Part shown: positions 32,901-37,663 of the stretch, piece by piece
Layout of the letters: every line of letters starts with the position of its first letter
How positions within the stretch are numbered: the stretch's first letter is position 1
Source of the DNA: Inquilinus limosus MP06
GTDB lineage: Bacteria > Pseudomonadota > Alphaproteobacteria > DSM-16000 > Inquilinaceae
DNA: 37,663 nucleotides
Reading direction: 5' to 3'
Assembly (NCBI RefSeq): GCF_000767795.1
Contig: NZ_JANX01000005.1
Location: forward strand, 1-37,663
Notes under the pieces: model-generated
Told to the model about the DNA's origin: nothing
What the model saw: only the letters and a program-made list of their open reading frames with translations
The model's database searches: none
Position numbers and translations under genes: made by a program

Positions 32901-34709
32901 TTGGCCAAGAACAGGGACAAGAAGCCGCAGCCGCGGCGGATGAGCGACCGCGAGATCGCGCAGCGTCTGCTGCGCAACTACATCCGGCCGCATTGGCCGA
33001 AGGTGGCGGCGGCGCTGACCTGCATGGCGCTGACGGCGGCGACCACCGCGGCCTCGGCCTGGGTGATGAAGCCGGTCATCGACGAGATCTTCACCGAGAA
33101 GAACGGCACGCTGCTGTGGCCGCTGGCCATGGCCGTGCTGGCGATCTTCGTGGTCAAGGGCATCACCGGCTACGCCCAGGGCGTGATCCTGAACAATGTC
33201 GGCCGGCTGATCATCGCCGAGCTGCAGGTGCGGATGTTCCGCAACCGGGTGCGGGCCGACCTGGCGACCTTCCACGAGACCACCTCGGGCCGGATGGTCA
33301 GCCATTTCACCAACGACGTGCAGTCGATGTACGGCGCGGTGGCGACCGGCATCACCGGCCTGGGCCGCGACCTGCTGTCGCTGGTCGCCCTGATCGGGGT
33401 GATGTTCTACACCGATGTCGAGCTGGCGGCGGCGACCTTCATCATCTTCCCGCTGACCGTGCTGCCGGTGCTGCAGATCGGCAAGCGCATCCGCAAGATC
33501 ACCGGCAAGACCTTCACCCAGTACGGCTCGCTGAACAACCATCTCGGCCAGGTCTTCCAGGGCATCCGCCACGTCAAGGCGTACAACGCCGAGGACCGCG
33601 AGACCGGCCGCGCCGCCAAGATCATCAACGAGGTCTCGCGCCTGCGGCAGAAGGCGATGCGCGTCAGCTCCGCGACCAACCCGATCCTGGAAACCCTGTC
33701 GGGCATCGCGATCGTCATCGTCATCCTGTATGGCGGCCATGAGGTGGTCTCCGGTTCCCGCACCACCGGCTCGTTCTTCTCCTTCATCACCGCGCTGTTG
33801 ATGGCCTATGAGCCGCTGAAGCGCCTCGCCAACCTGCACAACACCCTGTCCTCCGGCTTCGAGGCGGCGGAGCGGGTGTTCGAGACGATCGACGCCGTGC
33901 CGTCGATCCGCGACGCGCGCGACGCGATGGCGCTGACGCAGTGCCGGGGCCGCATCACCCTGGCCGACGTGCATTTCGCCTACAGCCCGAAGATCCCGGC
34001 GCTGCGCGGTGTGACGCTGGAGGTGCCGGCCGGCAAGACGGCGGCGCTGGTCGGCCCGTCCGGCGCCGGCAAGTCGACCATCCTGAACCTGATCCCGCGC
34101 TTCTATGATGTCACCAGCGGCACGGTGGCGATCGACGGCCACGACGTGCGCAGCCTGACCCTGCATTCGCTGCGCGACCACATGGCCCTGGTCAGCCAGG
34201 AAGTGACCCTGTTCGACGACACCGTGCGCGCCAACATCGCCTATTCCCGCCCGTCGGCGACGCAGGAGGAGATCGAGGCCGCGGCCAGGGCGGCGGCGGC
34301 GCACGACTTCATCCTGCGCCTGCCCAAGGGCTACGACACCATGGTCGGGGAGCAGGGGGTGAAGCTGTCGGGCGGGCAGCGCCAGCGCCTGTCGATCGCC
34401 CGGGCGATGCTGAAGAACGCGCCGATCCTGCTGCTGGACGAGGCGACCTCGGCGCTGGACACCGAAAGCGAGCGGCAGGTGCAGGCGGCGCTGACCCAGC
34501 TGATGACCGGCCGCACCACGCTGATGATCGCGCACCGCCTCTCGACCGTGCGCAACGCCGACCTGATCTATGTGCTGGACCACGGCCGGGTGGCCGAGGT
34601 CGGCAGCCACGCGGAACTGATCGCCGCCGGCGGGCTGTATGCCCGGCTGTGGACGATGCAGACCGCCGATGACGAGGAGCTGGCCGCGATGGCGGCCGAT
34701 CCGACCTGA
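32901..34709 (+). CDS. MsbA-like ABC exporter (fused transmembrane and ATPase domains)
   Basis: A 602-residue half-transporter. A six-helix transmembrane domain (about 35-330) is followed by the nucleotide-binding domain: Walker A GPSGAGKST (about 385), signature LSGGQRQRLSIARA (about 489), Walker B LLLDEATSALD, and switch His in IAHRLSTV. It works as a dimer and flips lipids or exports hydrophobic compounds. Sequence style is MsbA/LipidA-export-like, but no lipid A genes are nearby. The start is uncertain: TTG at 32901 (MAKNRDKKPQPRR, a basic cytoplasmic tail) or ATG at 32940 with no clear ribosome site. A 53-residue membrane protein follows 11 bases after the stop and is probably co-expressed. 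Confidence 0.9.
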   Translation: MAKNRDKKPQPRRMSDREIAQRLLRNYIRPHWPKVAAALTCMALTAATTAASAWVMKPVIDEIFTEKNGTLLWPLAMAVLAIFVVKGITGYAQGVILNNVGRLIIAELQVRMFRNRVRADLATFHETTSGRMVSHFTNDVQSMYGAVATGITGLGRDLLSLVALIGVMFYTDVELAAATFIIFPLTVLPVLQIGKRIRKITGKTFTQYGSLNNHLGQVFQGIRHVKAYNAEDRETGRAAKIINEVSRLRQKAMRVSSATNPILETLSGIAIVIVILYGGHEVVSGSRTTGSFFSFITALLMAYEPLKRLANLHNTLSSGFEAAERVFETIDAVPSIRDARDAMALTQCRGRITLADVHFAYSPKIPALRGVTLEVPAGKTAALVGPSGAGKSTILNLIPRFYDVTSGTVAIDGHDVRSLTLHSLRDHMALVSQEVTLFDDTVRANIAYSRPSATQEEIEAAARAAAAHDFILRLPKGYDTMVGEQGVKLSGGQRQRLSIARAMLKNAPILLLDEATSALDTESERQVQAALTQLMTGRTTLMIAHRLSTVRNADLIYVLDHGRVAEVGSHAELIAAGGLYARLWTMQTADDEELAAMAADPT

Positions 34710-34720
34710 AGGGGGACGGG

Positions 34721-34882
34721 ATGAACGAGACCGAAACGCTGCGGCAGCGCCTGCGTGGGATGCGCTGGTTCGCCGTCTGGGCGCTGATCTTCGGCCTCGG
34801 CATCGGCTTCTATGCCGGCTTCACCCTCGGCGTCGACACCGCCCGCGACGCCGCCGCATTGACGGCGCCGAAGGCGGGGTAG
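34721..34882 (+). CDS. Small single-helix membrane protein, 53 aa, behind the ABC exporter
   Basis: A short protein: a charged N-terminus (MNETETLRQRLRGMRW), one transmembrane helix (FAVWALIFGLGIGFYAGF, about 17-34) and a short C-terminal tail ending in APKAG. AAGGGGGACGGG lies just upstream of the ATG, and the gene starts 11 bases after the exporter stop. Translation coupling and a role as an accessory subunit or a passive small membrane protein are both possible. No family is recognised. The reading frame is uninterrupted and typical of the genome in base composition. Confidence 0.6.
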   Translation: MNETETLRQRLRGMRWFAVWALIFGLGIGFYAGFTLGVDTARDAAALTAPKAG

Positions 34883-34971
34883 AGCACGATCGCTTCAGGT
34901 CGGATCGCGCCAGCCGAATAACGGCAGGACGCCGATCATCTTCGCGTAACTTATCCGCCCACCTCTTCGCC

Positions 34972-35057
34972 GTCATTGCGAGGAGGCGAAGCCGACGAAG
35001 CAATCCAGGGGCCAGTGCGAACCGGCCCCTGGATTGCTTCGCTGCGCTCGCAATGAC
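34972..35057. repeat. 86-bp palindromic dispersed repeat, copy 3
   Basis: Same length and orientation as copies 1 and 2, with two substitutions in the central loop (gccagtgcgaaccggc instead of gccggtgcgcaccggc). It lies between the convergent small membrane protein gene and the Old Yellow Enzyme gene. Confidence 0.9.
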
Positions 35058-35115
35058 GTGTTCAGAATTCTGAAAACGTCCTGCAAGCGCGAGAGGCAAC
35101 CCGGCTCCAGGCCGA

Positions 35116-36216
35116 TCAGGCCGCGACCTTCGCCAGCGTCGGGTAATCGGTATAGCCGCGGGCGTCGCCGCCGTAGAACGTCGTCTGGTCCGGCGTGTTC
35201 AAGGGCGCGTCGCGGCGCAGCCGCTCCACAAGGTCCGGGTTGGCGATGAACAGCTTGCCGAAGGCGACGAGGTCGGCGCGGCCGCTCTCCACCGCGTCGA
35301 TCGCCAGGTCGCGGTCATAGCCGTTGTTGGCGATGTAGCTGCCCTTGAACAGCCGGCGCAGCGCCTGGATGTCGGCGCCGGGCGGCAGCTCGCGGGTGCC
35401 GCCGGTCTGGCCTTCGACCAGATGCAGGAAGCCGATGCCGAGCCCGCTCAGCCCCTCGATGGCATGGCCGAAGGTCGCCATCGGGTCGCTGTCGGCGATG
35501 TCGCCGAAATTCGAGAAGGGCGACAGCCGGACGCCGACCCGGCCGGGCGTCCAGACGCCGGCCACCGCCTCCGCCACCTCCAGCAGCAGCCGGGCGCGGT
35601 TGGCGGCCGGGCCGCCATAGGCGTCGGTCCGCTTGTTGGTGCCGTCGGCCAGGAACTGGTGCAGCAGGTAGCCGTTGGCGGCGTGGATCTCGACCGCGTC
35701 GAAGCCGGCCTCCCTGGCGTTGCGCGCGGCCTGGGCGTAGTCGCCGACGATGCGCGGCAGTTCATCCGTCTCCAGCGCCCGCGGCGCCGAGGTCGGGACG
35801 AAGCCCTCGCCGTCATAGACCCGGCTGTGCTCCGCAGCGATCGCCGACGGGCCGACCGGGGCGGCGCGGCCGGGCTGCAGCACGGTGTGCGAGATCCGGC
35901 CGACATGCCAGAGCTGGGCCGCGATCCGGCCGCCGGCCTTGTGCACCGCGTCGGTCACCAGCCGCCAGCCGGCCACCTGCTCGGGGCTGTGGATGCCCGG
36001 GGTCCAGGCATAGCCCTTGCCCTCCGGCGAGATCTGCGTGCCTTCGGAGATCAGCAGGCCGGCCGTGGCGCGCTGGGCGTAGTACTCGGCGTTCAATGCA
36101 TGCGGCACATCGCCGTCGCGGCTGGCCCGGTTGCGCGTCAGCGGCGCCATCACGATCCGGTTCGGGACGTCGAGGTCGCCGATCCGGGTCGGCGTGAACA
36201 GCTTGGGAGCGGTCAT
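35116..36216 (-). CDS. nemA: Old Yellow Enzyme-family alkene reductase (NemA-like)
   Basis: A 366-residue FMN-dependent TIM-barrel ene-reductase that reduces activated C=C bonds (N-ethylmaleimide, enones) and some nitro compounds with NAD(P)H. The N-terminus NRIVMAPLTRNRA (19-31) and AAQLWHVGRISH (99-110) bind FMN. The substrate anchor His178/Asn181 with the proton donor Tyr183 are in EIHAANGYLLHQF. TDAYGG and GVRLSPF follow, and the end is YTDYPTL. The TetR regulator gene is directly upstream in the same direction, and a palindromic operator lies in the gap, so the gene is probably induced by electrophiles. Confidence 0.93.
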   Translation of the reverse strand: MTAPKLFTPTRIGDLDVPNRIVMAPLTRNRASRDGDVPHALNAEYYAQRATAGLLISEGTQISPEGKGYAWTPGIHSPEQVAGWRLVTDAVHKAGGRIAAQLWHVGRISHTVLQPGRAAPVGPSAIAAEHSRVYDGEGFVPTSAPRALETDELPRIVGDYAQAARNAREAGFDAVEIHAANGYLLHQFLADGTNKRTDAYGGPAANRARLLLEVAEAVAGVWTPGRVGVRLSPFSNFGDIADSDPMATFGHAIEGLSGLGIGFLHLVEGQTGGTRELPPGADIQALRRLFKGSYIANNGYDRDLAIDAVESGRADLVAFGKLFIANPDLVERLRRDAPLNTPDQTTFYGGDARGYTDYPTLAKVAA

Positions 36217-36244
36217 CAGGTCTCTCCAGTTCGATGCAGATTCG

Positions 36245-36258
36245 GGACCAGTTGGTCC
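36245..36258. promoter_or_regulatory. Inverted-repeat operator between tetR and nemA
   Basis: GGACCA-GT-TGGTCC is a perfect 6-2-6 palindrome, 29 bp upstream of the nemA start. It matches the architecture of the site at 36886-36899 before tetR, so both are likely bound by the same TetR protein. Confidence 0.6.
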
Positions 36259-36298
36259 AAAATTGGTTGCGAAAGGCGGCGACGGGTTGGGGCCGGCT

Positions 36299-36874
36299 CT
36301 ACCGCATCAGCGGCTCGGCGGCGGCCAGGAGATCATCGATCGCGGCGGACGCGGTGCCCGCCTTGTGCATCACGCAGGCGCCGAAGGCGATGGCCAGCAG
36401 GCCGCGCGCCCGGGCGGCCGTCGCCTCGTCGACCTCGCCGCCGGCCTGGCGCGCCAGCAGCCCGGCCAGAAGCCCCTCCAGCCGCTCCAGATGGCGGCGG
36501 CTGAGCCTCTCGACCTCCGGGTCGTGCGGCGCCAGCTCGACCGTGCTGTTGATCAGGAAGCAGCCCTCGCGGCTGCCGCGCGAATTCGAGATCGCGACAA
36601 CGGCGGCGCGCAAGGCGTGGCCGGGGTCCGGCTCGCCCGCCGCCAGCTGCTGCAGCAGGGCAAACCGCGAATCGTTGTAGCGCCGGATCGCCGCGAGCAG
36701 GACGTCGTGCTTGGAGCCGAAACAACCGTAGAAGCTGCTGCGGCTGAGATCCATCGCCCGGGTGAGGTCGTCCAGCGACGTCGCCTCGTAGCCCTGGCGC
36801 CAGAACAGGGCCATCGCCGCGTCGAGCGCGGTGTCCTTGTCGAACTCACGAGGGCGGCCGGGATGAGAGGTCAT
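36299..36874 (-). CDS. TetR-family repressor of the alkene reductase
   Basis: A 191-residue regulator. The N-terminal helix-turn-helix is in ALDAAMALFWRQGYEATSLDDLTRAMDLSRSSFYGCFGSKHDVL, typical TetR. The C-terminal ligand domain contains the TetR_C pattern EGCFLINSTVELAPHDPEV, with Cys residues at FYGCF, GCFLI and ACVMH that could sense electrophiles as NemR does in E. coli. It lies directly upstream of nemA. Sites of the same 6-2-6 form are found before its own start and before nemA, indicating autoregulation. Confidence 0.88.
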   Translation of the reverse strand: MTSHPGRPREFDKDTALDAAMALFWRQGYEATSLDDLTRAMDLSRSSFYGCFGSKHDVLLAAIRRYNDSRFALLQQLAAGEPDPGHALRAAVVAISNSRGSREGCFLINSTVELAPHDPEVERLSRRHLERLEGLLAGLLARQAGGEVDEATAARARGLLAIAFGACVMHKAGTASAAIDDLLAAAEPLMR

Positions 36875-36885
36875 TGCCGAAATAT

Positions 36886-36899
36886 GGACCGTCCGTTCC
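36886..36899. promoter_or_regulatory. Inverted-repeat operator upstream of tetR
   Basis: GGACCG-TC-CGTTCC is a 6-2-6 inverted repeat with one mismatch, 12 bp before the tetR start codon. It shares the GGACC half-site with the operator before nemA. Confidence 0.55.
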
Positions 36900-36990
36900 G
36901 GAATGCAAGCGGGCTTCGTATCGTTTTGTTTCCGCGCCTGGAACTCGCGGTCCCGTGAAGCGATATGAGTGAGGGGCGGTGGAGGAATGG

Positions 36991-37377
36991 ATGGCCGGCA
37001 ACGGTCCGCGATACCAGTTCGACCCGGCGGCGCTGGAGCGCAACCTGTCCGGCTTCGACGACGCCGCCCGCCGGGCGATGATCGACGACCTGGTCGAGGA
37101 GCTGCGCGACCGGGCCGAGGCGATCACCGCCGCGGCCGGCGCCGGCGACCGCGAGGCCCTGGCGCTGGAGGCCTATGCCCTGCGCTCCTGCGCCGCGATC
37201 TGCGGTGCCCGGGCGCTGATCGACCTGGCCGAATCGCTCGGCGACAAGGGCGGCAGCCGGCCGGGCCGGCCCCAGGAGCTGGCCAAGGTGGCCAGGGCCC
37301 GGGTGGCCGAGACCGTCAGGGCGCTGGAGCTGTGGCGGAGCGGCGAGACGGAACGGAAAGCAGAGGAGGAGTGCTGA
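36991..37377 (+). CDS. HPt-like helical protein with Tyr in place of the phospho-histidine
   Basis: A 128-residue, mostly helical protein. Residues 55-85 (ALALEAYALRSCAAICGARALIDLAE) follow the phosphotransfer-helix pattern of HPt domains (A-H-x-L-K-G/S-x-A-x-x-x-G-A-x-x-L), except that the phospho-accepting His is Tyr62 and the usual Lys is Arg65. It therefore could not pass phosphate in the usual way. A Gly/Arg loop (85-95) and a last helix follow. The ATG at 36991 follows GGAGGA (36981-36986); a GTG four codons upstream is an alternative. The 3' end overlaps by 62 bases with the convergent PhnD-like gene. HPt homology is judged by eye only. Confidence 0.6.
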   Translation: MAGNGPRYQFDPAALERNLSGFDDAARRAMIDDLVEELRDRAEAITAAAGAGDREALALEAYALRSCAAICGARALIDLAESLGDKGGSRPGRPQELAKVARARVAETVRALELWRSGETERKAEEEC

Positions 37378-37663
37378 CCGGCTGCGGCGGGATCGCGTCG
37401 TAATCGGCCTCGCCCAGGATCTCGATGCCCTCGATCAGCAGCGCCGCCCGCGCCCCGGCCAGCGCCGGATCGGCCAGGGCACCGCACAGGGCCGCGCGCA
37501 AGGCCTCGACCGTTCTGTCCGGTGCATCCCGGCGGGTCACGAAGGGCAGGCCCGGGGCCGGCGCAGTGCGTCCGATCACCCGCAGCCCGGCCGTCGCGCC
37601 CGGGCGGTGTCGTTGCAGCAGCGCATAGGTGACGCAGTCGATCGCGGCGATGTCCGCCTCCCC
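37316..37663 (-). CDS. PhnD/SsuA-like ABC substrate-binding protein, C-terminal part
   Basis: The last 115 codons of a gene that continues beyond the window. The visible part starts GEADIAAIDCVTYALLQRHRPG, a strand-helix characteristic of phosphate/phosphonate-type (PhnD, PF12974) binding proteins, followed by IGRTAPAPGLPFVTRRD and LIEGIEILGEADYDAIPP. It ends with a Pro/Ser/Arg-rich tail that overlaps the convergent HPt-like gene. The ligand cannot be told. The signal peptide and first lobe lie outside the window. Confidence 0.8.
   Translation of the reverse strand, partial: GEADIAAIDCVTYALLQRHRPGATAGLRVIGRTAPAPGLPFVTRRDAPDRTVEALRAALCGALADPALAGARAALLIEGIEILGEADYDAIPPQPVSTPPLLSVPSRRSATAPAP

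Overview
The window is a GC-rich stretch of chromosome from an alphaproteobacterium. The gene content suggests Rhodospirillales or a close relative: a Cox15-type heme A synthase, a FadN/FadA/FadE beta-oxidation cluster, a two-permease oligopeptide importer, and dispersed palindromic repeats of types common in alphaproteobacteria. The genus cannot be fixed from the sequence alone. Almost all of it is ordinary metabolic and housekeeping chromosome with short intergenic gaps. There are no rRNA, tRNA, CRISPR, phage or IS genes.

Layout from left to right. (1) 1-3000: a frameshifted EamA-type transporter cut by the window edge, a 60-residue membrane protein, a WXXGXW/PPP-repeat exported protein, and an exported alpha/beta hydrolase. 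(2) 3000-5760: a FAH-family hydrolase and an SDR dehydrogenase that look like the last steps of a non-phosphorylated deoxysugar-acid pathway, divergent from a Gfo/Idh/MocA oxidoreductase. (3) 5800-8210: a CbpA-like J-protein, a small coiled-coil protein and heme A synthase. (4) 8310-16130: a complete oligopeptide ABC importer with two tandem substrate-binding paralogs (oppA, oppA, oppB, oppC, oppD, oppF). The two oppA genes share a conserved leader, and a strong hairpin lies between the second oppA and oppB. (5) 16170-21010: a cysteine-less DJ-1/PfpI protein, a candidate 31-codon ORF with a perfect Shine-Dalgarno and its own terminator, a DUF1345 membrane protein with no normal start codon, an aminotransferase, an unknown acidic protein and peptide deformylase. 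(6) 21040-32760: a leftward fatty-acid block: fadD, a MerR regulator with a palindromic operator, fadA, fadN, fadE, a thioesterase, and a 663-residue exported protein with an internal duplication. (7) 32840-37663: an MsbA-like ABC exporter with a 53-residue membrane protein behind it, an Old Yellow Enzyme with its TetR regulator and two matching operators, an HPt-like protein lacking the phospho-histidine, and the C-terminus of a PhnD-like binding protein.

The one clear foreign insertion is at about 27990-29290. An AT-rich gene (sampled rows 37-45% GC against about 80% in a sampled flanking row) encodes a 425-residue STAND/archaeal-type P-loop ATPase. It sits, in the same orientation, exactly in the junction between fadA and fadN. 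It breaks neither neighbour and has no recombinase or visible direct repeats. By position it should be transcribed with the beta-oxidation genes. This orphan NTPase is the best candidate in the window for an undescribed system, possibly defensive.

Three near-identical 86-bp palindromic elements (16172, 18296, 34972) and two palindromes of other families (20919, 23675) lie in 3' or intergenic positions.
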